A stretch of 8,226 nt of DNA from CAYTRP01 sp964625145 (GCA_964625145.1 CAZVAQ010000155.1:1-8226); one strand, 5' to 3'; shown: positions 1 through 5,620, numbered from the stretch's first letter. Notes: generated from the letters alone by a model not told the origin. Numbers and translations: made by a program.

Positions 1-1008
1 CAGTGTGGCCTCGTATTCGCCCGCCATGCCCAGCGGATCGAATTCCACCGTCACCGTCGTCGCGGTGCCGGGAGCCACGTTGAAGGGGACACTCGGCGAA
101 ACCACGCGGAAATTGTTGTCGTTTGGCGAAACGGTCAGCGAGCTGATCACGAGGTTGTTCGACGCCAGCGCACTGTTGCGAATGTCAAAAGTAATCGTCG
201 GCAGCGGGAAGACATTGTCCAGCACCGCGCCGAAATCGAGCGAGTTGACGGCAACGCGGATCAGCGGATCGCTGGAGGGAATCCCCGCGCGCAGGTTGTT
301 GATCCATGCGCCGTTGCTGTCGCCATCGTTGGCCTGACCCGGTGTGGGCGTGGTGGCGAAGAGCCAGAAGAAATCGAGGGTCGAGGTGTAGTCGTCGCCC
401 AGCGTGGCCATGGTCGTATCGCCGGAGTTTTGCGGCGATGTCGTGACCAAAACCGAGGCACTTTCTGCAAAAGGGCCGGTTGCAGCGGGCCATGCGACGG
501 CGAAACCCTCGCCACTCAGCATCCCGTCGAACGTCGTATCCACGAAGGCCACATCGGTTCCGGCAAAGTTCATTTGCCCGCCAACGCCAGTCAATAGGGC
601 ATCGCTGCCGGGCTGACCCAACACCAGCGTGAGGTTCCAGTCATTGCTGCCCGGGTTGTAGGCGAGATCCTCCGTGACGCCGGAGTCGCCACCGGCAATG
701 ACGATGATCGTGCCGGCCGGAAAGTTGGCCGCGATGGATTCCATGGATGTGAACTGGTAGCCGCCAAACTTGGCAGCCTGACTTCCAGAGGAATCGCCGA
801 CGATGTATTGATTGAGCTGGGCAGCAGTCAGCGGCTCGGCCAGCACAATTTCGACCCACTCGTTGCCAGCTGCAGTCAGAGAGCTAGTGTTCAGGTTCAC
901 TTCGTTGATGATGATGTTCTGTGCGCTGGCGGATGCCGCCAGCCCACCACTCAACAGCAGCGCCAGGCCACACACCACAGGCCCTTGCTTCAATCGACTC
1001 GAACCCAT
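1..1008 (-). CDS. Exported lamin-tail-like / choice-of-anchor D protein (5' part)
   Basis: The reading frame is open from ATG at 1008 to the left edge: 336 residues with no stop, so the C-terminus is missing. GGAGGAA lies about 7-9 nt before the ATG, which supports this start. Residues 1-29 are a Sec signal peptide (basic n-region, hydrophobic VVCGLALLLSGGLA, cleavage after ASA at 29). Residues about 30-228 resemble a lamin-tail domain: INEV at 34-37, NEWVEI at 49-54, and a closing TPTPGQAND of the kind that often ends such domains. From about 256 (LDFGAV) to the edge, the LDFG opening, ITFDIRN, and VAPGTATTVTVEFDP match ASPM/SPD-2/Hydin-like beta-sandwich repeats, called choice-of-anchor D in bacterial annotation. 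Such proteins are secreted or surface-bound; the ligand is unknown. An anchoring signal would be expected beyond the window. The domain assignment is from recognised motifs, not a search. Confidence 0.8.
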   Translation of the reverse strand, partial: MGSSRLKQGPVVCGLALLLSGGLAASASAQNIIINEVNLNTSSLTAAGNEWVEIVLAEPLTAAQLNQYIVGDSSGSQAAKFGGYQFTSMESIAANFPAGTIIVIAGGDSGVTEDLAYNPGSNDWNLTLVLGQPGSDALLTGVGGQMNFAGTDVAFVDTTFDGMLSGEGFAVAWPAATGPFAESASVLVTTSPQNSGDTTMATLGDDYTSTLDFFWLFATTPTPGQANDGDSNGAWINNLRAGIPSSDPLIRVAVNSLDFGAVLDNVFPLPTITFDIRNSALASNNLVISSLTVSPNDNNFRVVSPSVPFNVAPGTATTVTVEFDPLGMAGEYEATL

Positions 1009-1251
1009 TCGGAAGTTCCTCCGGCTTTCAGGGAGATTTTCGGGGACAGGCCAACCCGAGCCGATCTGCTCAACTCGGGGCAACCGGGATCCCGGCCCCA
1101 CGACCACAAGAAGAGACTCGGACCAGATGCCACCCCGCGTGGGAAGCAAAAATCTTCCTCCGGTCACAATTACCCACCTGTTGCCCACACAACCACTTTA
1201 CCCAGACTCAACTGATGCCTGAGCCGAACAATTGTCTTTAGTGAACTTATC

Positions 1252-1270
1252 GGCACTCCGTAAAAGTGCC
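1252..1270. repeat. Inverted repeat GGCACT-N7-AGTGCC
   Basis: A perfect 6-bp inverted repeat with a 7-nt spacer (CCGTAAA). Neither strand has a T-tract after it, so it is not a good intrinsic terminator. It lies about 245 bp upstream of the exported-protein start and about 40 bp from the IS-like direct repeats. It could be an operator or part of an old mobile-element end. The role is unknown. Confidence 0.4.
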
Positions 1271-1299
1271 CCGGGCGAAGCTATGGGGTGCGGCCGTTT

Positions 1300-1350
1300 G
1301 TGTACAGACCGTGGACATGGTTAACACATGTTCGGGGACATGGTTTACAG
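1300..1350 (-). mobile_element. Probable orphan insertion-sequence end (IS481-like terminal repeats)
   Basis: Two direct copies of GGACATGGTTWACA occur at 1313-1326 and 1336-1349, offset by 23 bp and differing at one base, with an AACA/TGTT dyad between them. Read on the minus strand the block begins CTGTAAACCATGTCC and ends GTCTGTACACA. Ends of IS481-type elements, as I remember them, carry repeated ATGTCC-type transposase-binding sites inside TGT...ACA termini; this is memory of the pattern, not a search. No transposase frame is adjacent and no second inverted copy exists in the window, so this would be a solo end or relic. It could instead be a tandem regulator-binding site. Confidence 0.4.
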
Positions 1351-1516
1351 ATCTGCCTGCAGGTTGTCCATCTACCGTGGCGGGTTTGAGCGTGGGGTCT
1401 TCCGGCATGCGAAGGCAGCGGCGGGAGCAATCGCCTCGCCGCAACAGATGCAGCTAGCGGCAGCACTCCACGGCAGCACCAACTTGAGATGCGCCGATCG
1501 TGCGAATCGCTCGAAA

Positions 1517-1551
1517 CTTTAGTTTTTGTATTTTGAATTTTAACCTTCGAC
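1517..1551. repeat. AT-rich heptanucleotide tandem array
   Basis: On the plus strand the bases parse into consecutive heptads CTTTAGT, TTTTGTA, TTTTGAA, TTTTAAC, CTTCGAC (minus-strand units such as TTCAAAA, TACAAAA, ACTAAAG). It stands out as an AT-rich island in GC-rich DNA. The MarR stop codon (1540-1542) lies inside the array, so the last MarR codons derive from it. The layout resembles the short tandemly repeated repetitive (STRR) heptamers known from cyanobacteria. The T-runs on the plus strand do not follow a stem, so it is not an obvious terminator. Confidence 0.55.
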
Positions 1552-2067
1552 TTTCGGCCGCCCGCGCTTCCTCTGCCCGATCTCCCTCTCGTTCTCCTCC
1601 ATCGCCCGGCTGACAAGTTCGATGTACGCATCCAGCGCGCGCATCAGCCCCTCGCGATCCCCCGCCGGCAGCCGTTCCAATATCATGCGATTTCCCGCCT
1701 GGGCTGTCTCGTCCAACTCGCGCGCCGACTCCTTCCCCGACTCCGTCAACCGCAGGTGCTGCTGGCGGCCATCCTGGGCCGCTGTCTCCGCCTCCACCAG
1801 ACCCTTCTTCGCCAACGCCGCCACCGCCCGCGACAGCGCCGCCTTGTCCACCTTCAGCTCCGCCGCCAAGTCCCGCGCGATGGGGTCATCCCCCCCCGTC
1901 CGCAGGCGCTCCGCCAGCATCTGGAGGATGTGCAGCTCCAGCGACCCCATCCCCGTGGCCCTCTGGTGAAACCGGCTGATGGCCAGCATCAGCCGCAGAA
2001 GACGGCGCTGCTGGGCGCGGAAATGCCGGACCTGTTGATCGCTGATGCCTGCCTGCTGCGAGGCCAT
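1540..2067 (-). CDS. MarR-family transcriptional regulator with AT-hook-like tail
   Basis: 175 residues, somewhat longer than a typical MarR protein (about 140-160). ATG at 2067 is preceded by AAGGGG at 6-7 nt spacing. MarR proteins are winged-helix dimers that bind palindromic operators and usually release DNA on binding phenolic or oxidant ligands. The N-terminal helices (1-60) precede a winged helix at about 60-112: recognition region DLAAELKVDKAALSRAVAAL, then a wing with DGRQQHLRLT, close to the family DxRxxxLxLT signature. The last part is a dimerisation helix followed by KRGRPK, which resembles an AT-hook core and is unusual for MarR. It lies 94 bp downstream of the VanY-like gene on the same strand, with a palindrome in the gap. 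The ligand and any targets beyond itself are unknown. Confidence 0.88.
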   Translation of the reverse strand: MASQQAGISDQQVRHFRAQQRRLLRLMLAISRFHQRATGMGSLELHILQMLAERLRTGGDDPIARDLAAELKVDKAALSRAVAALAKKGLVEAETAAQDGRQQHLRLTESGKESARELDETAQAGNRMILERLPAGDREGLMRALDAYIELVSRAMEENEREIGQRKRGRPKVEG

Positions 2068-2117
2068 GAGATTCCCCTTTCCGGCTGTGCGAGCGTTCCG
2101 GAAGGGTCGCGCCGAAT

Positions 2118-2134
2118 AGTTGACGGAGTCAACT
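2118..2134. promoter_or_regulatory. Palindromic operator AGTTGAC-GGA-GTCAACT, probable MarR site
   Basis: A perfect 7-bp inverted repeat with a 3-nt spacer, 51 bp upstream of the marR start. The flanks extend the symmetry with one mismatch (AT on the left, GT on the right). Size, symmetry and the TTGAC/GTCAA core fit MarR-family operators, which are commonly 16-20 bp palindromes overlapping their own promoter. On the minus strand the repeat contains TTGACT, which could be a -35 element, although no good -10 lies 17 bp beyond. Autoregulation is inferred. Confidence 0.65.
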
Positions 2135-2161
2135 GTTTTCCCGGTCGAACACAGTCGTCCC

Positions 2162-3175
2162 TCAATGGATCGACCAGGTCTCCCCTACCTGCTCCGGCAC
2201 ACCGAAGAAGCGCCAATGCCACGGCTCCTCGATGTACCCCGTCTCGTCCACGTTGTCGGCCTTGTAGGTTTGCCGCCAGCCGAACTCCGCCCCATGTGCC
2301 TGGAGCCACAGATGAGCTGCGCCGTTCTTGCTGATGAAGCTGCCCCCCACCGACGAGGCCAAATCGAGCGTCGTGCCGAGCTGGTGCTCGCTGTGACCCG
2401 GCGGCGCGCTGGAGCGTTGCGCCAGGTTCGCATTCACATTGTTCAGGTAGATTGTCACCTGGCTCTCGCCGGAGCGGTAGGGAGAGAGCGCGTACAGGTT
2501 GATACCTTCCTGCAAAGCCGCCGTGCGCATCTTCACAAAGGCCAGCAGCGCATCGCGCCGCAGTTGGTAAACCCGTCCGGGAATCTGGGTCGTGAACTGC
2601 CACGGAATGTTCACCAGATCGTCCGCCTCATAATCGATCGGGATTCCCCACCACCGGTTCACCAGCTCCGTCCCGATCGGCAGGTTCCCGTGCGTCGCGA
2701 TGTTTTGCACATTGAACGGATGCGGCCGCGTCGCCCGTGTGCGCGTCACATACGCGGTTTGGCCGTTGAACGGAATCTCCATCCATTCCTCGTCCGTCTG
2801 CTGGACGATGTAGTAAGTGCCGGAGAAGAGTGAATTGAGCAGGAGAGAACCCACGACCGTCGAGTTCCCACCGCGGGTGCTCGGCTCGCTGCGCACATTC
2901 ACCGTCTGGAAGATGCGCCACGGGGTGTTGGGATCGGCGCCGAGCGGATCGATCTCGACCTCGATGAGCGTGAGGGTCTGGCGATGGCGTCCATCGGCCG
3001 GCACCTTCCCGGCCGCCGCTGCCTCCAGCTCCGCCCAGTATTCCGCCGGCACCAGTTCGGGGAATTCGAGGATGCTCTCGCAGCCGCCCAGTGCCGACGG
3101 CGGGACCGGGAGAGTAGCAAAAGCGAGAGATGCAATGGAGGCCATCGCAAGGGAGCTCGCATACTTCCAAGCCAT
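2162..3175 (-). CDS. Exported SH3-domain D-alanyl-D-alanine carboxypeptidase-like protein (VanY/peptidase M15B)
   Basis: 337 residues from ATG at 3175, chosen over the upstream ATG at 3229 because GGGAG precedes it by 7 nt and the signal peptide starts here. Residues 1-31 form an export signal ending LGGC; Cys32 fits a loose lipobox, so it may be a lipoprotein. Residues about 87-147 resemble a bacterial SH3 domain (VNVRSEPSTRGG, then EEWMEI and TAYVTR), likely binding peptidoglycan. The catalytic domain, about 195-337, shows SPYRSGESQ (231-239), GHSEHQLGTTLDL with ligands His264 and Asp271, and EEPWHWRF with Glu317 and His320: a complete M15B zinc site. The family removes terminal D-Ala from stem peptides in the periplasm or at the cell surface. 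No VanA/VanH/VanX neighbours are present, so this is probably cell-wall remodelling rather than glycopeptide resistance. Confidence 0.87.
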   Translation of the reverse strand: MAWKYASSLAMASIASLAFATLPVPPSALGGCESILEFPELVPAEYWAELEAAAAGKVPADGRHRQTLTLIEVEIDPLGADPNTPWRIFQTVNVRSEPSTRGGNSTVVGSLLLNSLFSGTYYIVQQTDEEWMEIPFNGQTAYVTRTRATRPHPFNVQNIATHGNLPIGTELVNRWWGIPIDYEADDLVNIPWQFTTQIPGRVYQLRRDALLAFVKMRTAALQEGINLYALSPYRSGESQVTIYLNNVNANLAQRSSAPPGHSEHQLGTTLDLASSVGGSFISKNGAAHLWLQAHGAEFGWRQTYKADNVDETGYIEEPWHWRFFGVPEQVGETWSIH

Positions 3176-3253
3176 GGTCAATCTCCCGCCGGTTGGAAAT
3201 CTGTCTCGATCCGCTTCAGGCGTCACCACGCTGCAGACGGGTGCCCGCCCGCG

Positions 3254-3667
3254 TCATCCACCCCCCACGGGATAGACCAACCCCATGATGAGCAGGATTG
3301 CTGCCGCCGCCCAGAAAACCAAGCCCCAATCCCGGAAGCGGCGGAACGCCCAGCTCAGGTAGAAGTAGTAGACCATCTCGGCGCCAAGCAGAAAGCAAAG
3401 GCCGAATTGGACAGCCGGCATGAAGTCGGGATCCTCCATCATGCTGTCAGTCACCAAGCCGACCTCGCCGCCCAGGCTATCATAAAGCAGCACGGCCGCC
3501 GGTATCATCGCCACCAGCAGGACGATCCGCCAAACCCACAGGAGCTTCTCCTCCTGACGATAGCGCTCTGGCGGCTTGGGCGGCTCGGGAGTGAACCAAG
3601 GCAGCTCTTGCGGCTCCTCGCCCGGCTCCGGGATGATTGGGTCGTTGGTCCTGGTCGGCTCGCTCAT
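3254..3667 (-). CDS. Small integral membrane protein, three predicted helices
   Basis: 137 residues from ATG at 3667, chosen because the upstream in-frame ATG (3703) adds only a glycine-rich stretch and lacks a ribosome-binding site; AGG precedes 3667 by 8 nt. The N-terminus (about 9-35) is acidic and proline-rich (PEPGEEPQELPW...). Three hydrophobic segments follow, at about 42-62, 84-107 and 114-133, the middle one rich in aromatic residues (MVYYFYLSWAF). An RRFRD charge cluster lies between helices 2 and 3, and the protein ends soon after helix 3. I do not recognise the family. It sits 78 bp upstream of the VanY-like gene on the same strand and may be co-transcribed with it. Its other side is divergent from the HAD gene across a repeat-filled gap. 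Confidence 0.7.
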   Translation of the reverse strand: MSEPTRTNDPIIPEPGEEPQELPWFTPEPPKPPERYRQEEKLLWVWRIVLLVAMIPAAVLLYDSLGGEVGLVTDSMMEDPDFMPAVQFGLCFLLGAEMVYYFYLSWAFRRFRDWGLVFWAAAAILLIMGLVYPVGGG

Positions 3668-3710
3668 GGCGGAAACCTGCCCACCCCCAGCCCCGCCTCT
3701 CAAGACCTAA

Positions 3711-3745
3711 GTTCCACGTTCCTCGTTCCCAGTTCCTCGTTGGTT
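3711..3745. repeat. Heptad tandem array GTTCCNN
   Basis: Five consecutive 7-base units: GTTCCAC, GTTCCTC, GTTCCCA, GTTCCTC, and a degenerate GTTGGTT. Units share GTTCC with two variable bases, and the first two units together resemble the next two (14-bp super-period). It lies in the divergent gap between the small membrane protein and the HAD gene, 5 bp before a second heptad array of another sequence type. Confidence 0.75.
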
Positions 3746-3750
3746 TCCGA

Positions 3751-3806
3751 TTCATCCTTCATCCTTCTGCCTTCTGCCTTCATCCTTCTGCCTTCATCCT
3801 TCCCCC
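3751..3806. repeat. Heptad tandem array TTCATCC/TTCTGCC, abutting a start codon
   Basis: Eight exact 7-base units with no gaps: TTCATCC twice, TTCTGCC twice, TTCATCC, TTCTGCC, TTCATCC, TTCCCCC. The last base immediately precedes the ATG of the HAD gene. Related units in the opposite orientation occur at 5532-5573, so the two arrays bracket the HAD-heptosyltransferase pair as imperfect inverted repeats. Heptamer tandem repeats are known in cyanobacteria (STRR), and TTCATCC-type arrays also occur in planctomycete-like genomes to my recollection. Confidence 0.88.
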
Positions 3807-4511
3807 ATGCTCTCCTTCCTCTTCTTCGACGCATCCGGAACGATCCTTCTTCCTCACCCATCGATCGGTGCGATCTATTCGGATGTGGCGCGTAGCTTTG
3901 GAGTGGAGGCGGAACCGGAGTTGCTCGAGCAGGGCTTTGTGCGCGTCTTTCGCGCAGCGCGGCATGCACGCGGGTTGGAGCGTCTCCCCTACGGCAGCAC
4001 GCACGAAGAAGCGCGCGCGTTCTGGCGACCGATTGTCGCCGAGGCATTCGCCCACGCCGGGCTTTCCATGCCGCCGGATCCGTACTTCGATACTGTCTAT
4101 GACCGCTTCGCCACGCGCCACGCTTGGCGGCTGGATGATGGGTTCAGCGAAGCGCTGCAACTGCTCCGCGATGCCGGCGTCGGCGTGGGATTGCTGAGCA
4201 ACTTCGACCCGCGCCTGCGGCCGTTGCTGCACGATCTCGACATCGCCCATCATTTTGAGGCCATCGTGATATCCTGCGAGCACGCGGCGGAAAAGCCTTC
4301 GCCCGTGTTATTCGATGTCGCGCGCAAAGCCATCGGCGCCATCCCGCCGGAGCGCATTGCCCTGGTCGGCGACACGCCGGAGGAGGACATCGCCGGCGCG
4401 CTCAACGCAGGCTGGCGCGCGTGTCTCGTTGATCGGAAAGATCGCCATGCGACGCACGACGGATTGCGCTCACCATCGTTGCTGGAGGCGGTGCGATGCC
4501 TGCTGGCGTGA
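3807..4511 (+). CDS. HAD-superfamily hydrolase, REG-2/HDHD3-like, atypical motif I
   Basis: 234 residues, normal for subfamily I HAD enzymes, which transfer phosphoryl groups through an aspartyl intermediate. Motif I is FFDASGT: Asp8 is the nucleophile, but the position of the usual second Asp is Ser10. REG-2-like members also vary here (DAVGT). Residues about 15-95 form a helical cap. Motif II is LLSNFD (Ser131), motif III is AEKPSP (Lys163), and motif IV is LVGDTPEED (Asp189, Asp194), so the rest of the site is intact. The start is the only ATG that keeps motif I, yet no Shine-Dalgarno precedes it; the leader is the pyrimidine heptad array. The 3' end overlaps the heptosyltransferase by 16 nt, implying translational coupling. 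A phosphosugar substrate is possible but unproven. It is not GmhB, whose subfamily and motif differ. Confidence 0.85.
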   Translation: MLSFLFFDASGTILLPHPSIGAIYSDVARSFGVEAEPELLEQGFVRVFRAARHARGLERLPYGSTHEEARAFWRPIVAEAFAHAGLSMPPDPYFDTVYDRFATRHAWRLDDGFSEALQLLRDAGVGVGLLSNFDPRLRPLLHDLDIAHHFEAIVISCEHAAEKPSPVLFDVARKAIGAIPPERIALVGDTPEEDIAGALNAGWRACLVDRKDRHATHDGLRSPSLLEAVRCLLA

Positions 4512-5572
4512 TTGACAGGGGCCCCGTGCGCTATCGACCCATCGGGCGCATCGTCGTGCGTGTCGCCAATTGGATCGGCGACGCCGTGATGAACACGGCC
4601 CTGATTGCCGCCATCCGTGAACGTTTCCCCGACGCGCACCTGGCCGTCATGGCGCGCAAGGGTCCCTCCATCGTGCTGGAGAATCATCCCCACATCGATG
4701 AGATCTTTGTGTTGGACGACCGTTCCGGCGCGGGGCGCAGTGCCGCCTCCAAGTGGTTGAAGCGCGGCAAGTTCGACGCGGCGTTCGTCACCCCAAATTC
4801 GTGGCGCGCGGCATTGCCATTCTACCGCGCAGGCATTTCCATCCGCGTTGGCACCACGCGCAACATGCGCCGCGTGCTCTTCACGCATCCGATTCCATTC
4901 ACGGCAGCCGACCTGCACGAACATGAAGTCCTCGTCACGCGCAGGCTCATCACGCCGTGGCGGAATGAGGATCTCCTTCCCAAGCCGGTGTTGACCCTGG
5001 GCATCACCGACGAGGAACGCGCCTGGGCCACTGAGTACATTCATCGCATAGGCGGCGGCAAACCGGTGGCATGTCTCAATCCCGGCGCAGCCTTTGGCGG
5101 AGCGAAGCGCTGGCCGCCGGATCGCTACGCCGCCGTTGGGAAGGCCCTCGTTGAGCAGCACGGCATGGCCGTCTTCGTGCAGGCCGGCCCCGGCGAGGAA
5201 GAGATGGCCCGCGAAGTCTGCAAAGCGACAGACGCGCCCCTGCACAACGCCGCTCGCGAGTTGACGCTCCGCCATCTCATGGCGGTCCTCGAACAATGCC
5301 AACTTCTTGTCACCAACGACAGCGGCCCCATGCACATCGCCGCGGCGCTCGGAACGCCCACCGTCGCGATCTTTGGCAGCACGGACCCGGTCAACACGGC
5401 GCCATGGTCCGACTGCGCCGTAGTCGTGCAACACCGTGTCCCCTGCTCGCCATGCCACCTGCGCACCTGCCCCATCGATCATCGATGCATGACCGGCGTG
5501 ACGGTGGAGATGGTGATGATGGAAGTGAAAAGGATAAAGGATGAAAGCGGAAGGATGAAGGCTGAAGGATAA
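4496..5572 (+). CDS. waaF: ADP-heptose:LPS heptosyltransferase, GT9 family (WaaF-like)
   Basis: 358 residues. ATG at 4496 lies inside the end of the HAD gene, with GGAGG at 4484-4488 (7 nt spacing). GT9 enzymes transfer L-glycero-D-manno-heptose from ADP-heptose to LPS inner core on the cytoplasmic face of the inner membrane. N-terminal NWIGDAVMN (25-33) carries the likely catalytic Asp29. The C-terminal Rossmann fold has NPGAAFGGAKRWPPDRY (195-211), with the KRW nucleotide-phosphate motif, and VTNDSGPMHIAAALGTP (272-288) for ADP-heptose binding. PCSPCHLRTCP and CMTGVTVEMV near the end also match WaaF. The sugar could differ in this lineage, so the symbol is by family resemblance. The last residues (about 346-358, IKDESGRMKAEG) are encoded by a heptad repeat and are probably an acquired tail. 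It is co-transcribed with the HAD gene and convergent with the GNAT gene. Confidence 0.88.
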   Translation: MPAGVIDRGPVRYRPIGRIVVRVANWIGDAVMNTALIAAIRERFPDAHLAVMARKGPSIVLENHPHIDEIFVLDDRSGAGRSAASKWLKRGKFDAAFVTPNSWRAALPFYRAGISIRVGTTRNMRRVLFTHPIPFTAADLHEHEVLVTRRLITPWRNEDLLPKPVLTLGITDEERAWATEYIHRIGGGKPVACLNPGAAFGGAKRWPPDRYAAVGKALVEQHGMAVFVQAGPGEEEMAREVCKATDAPLHNAARELTLRHLMAVLEQCQLLVTNDSGPMHIAAALGTPTVAIFGSTDPVNTAPWSDCAVVVQHRVPCSPCHLRTCPIDHRCMTGVTVEMVMMEVKRIKDESGRMKAEG

Positions 5573-5573
5573 G
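5532..5573. repeat. Heptad tandem array GGATGAA type, containing the waaF stop codon
   Basis: Six consecutive units GGATAAA, GGATGAA, AGCGGAA, GGATGAA, GGCTGAA, GGATAAG. Their reverse complements (TTCATCC, TTCAGCC, TTTATCC and so on) are the unit family of the array at 3751-3806, so the two arrays are inverted relative to each other. The array is read through by the heptosyltransferase frame and supplies its last 12 or so codons and its TAA at 5570-5572. Confidence 0.85.
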
Positions 5574-5575
5574 GA

Positions 5576-5598
5576 GGTTGCGGCGTTTCGCCGCAGCC
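5576..5598. terminator. Strong stem-loop between convergent genes, possible bidirectional terminator
   Basis: GGTTGCGGCG and CGCCGCAGCC pair over 10 bp around a TTT loop, with one G-U wobble in the plus-strand RNA and a perfect inner 7 bp. It starts 3 nt after the waaF stop and lies 22 nt beyond the GNAT stop. Neither strand has a T-tract after it, so it is not a textbook intrinsic terminator. Its position between convergent stops supports a role in transcript termination or 3'-end protection. Confidence 0.45.
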
Positions 5599-5620
5599 AA
5601 TTCGGAAGCCGGAGTGTGCG

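Larger units (their letters stand above)
1009..1539. other. Non-coding stretch upstream of the exported protein and after MarR
   Basis: About 530 bp with no convincing gene; the overlapping short frames lack ribosome-binding sites and recognisable sequence. It should hold the promoter and leader of the minus-strand gene starting at 1008, but I see no clear -35/-10 pair. Visible structure: an inverted repeat CCCGAG/CTCGGG (1055-1060 with 1074-1079); a 12-bp perfect palindrome CCGGGATCCCGG (1084-1095); an inverted repeat GGCACT/AGTGCC (1252-1257 with 1265-1270); two 14-bp near-identical direct repeats around 1313-1349 that look like an IS end; a GC-rich GCGGCG/CGCCGC inverted repeat near 1417-1441; and an AT-rich heptad array at 1517-1551. 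Confidence 0.7.

Noticed and set aside
808..1241. Three overlapping plus-strand frames of 106-136 codons
   Set aside because: They are antisense to the signal-peptide end and leader of the exported protein, and none has a ribosome-binding site or family features.
1989..2603. Open frame of 204 codons on the minus strand
   Set aside because: Out-of-frame shadow covering the MarR start and the end of the VanY-like gene; it crosses the operator and has no domain.
2120..2833. Open frame of 237 codons on the plus strand
   Set aside because: Antisense to the VanY-like gene, whose M15 motifs are clear; no motif on this strand.
2162..3175. Vancomycin-resistance operon component
   Set aside because: VanY-like domains are widespread in wall recycling; no ligase, dehydrogenase, dipeptidase or two-component genes are nearby.
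3711..3806. CRISPR-like array
   Set aside because: Units are 7 bp and contiguous with no spacers, and there are no cas genes; these are simple tandem repeats.
4250..5482. Long open frame of 410 codons on the minus strand
   Set aside because: It lies antisense to the HAD and heptosyltransferase genes, has no recognisable motif or ribosome-binding site, and is explained by codon bias of GC-rich genes.
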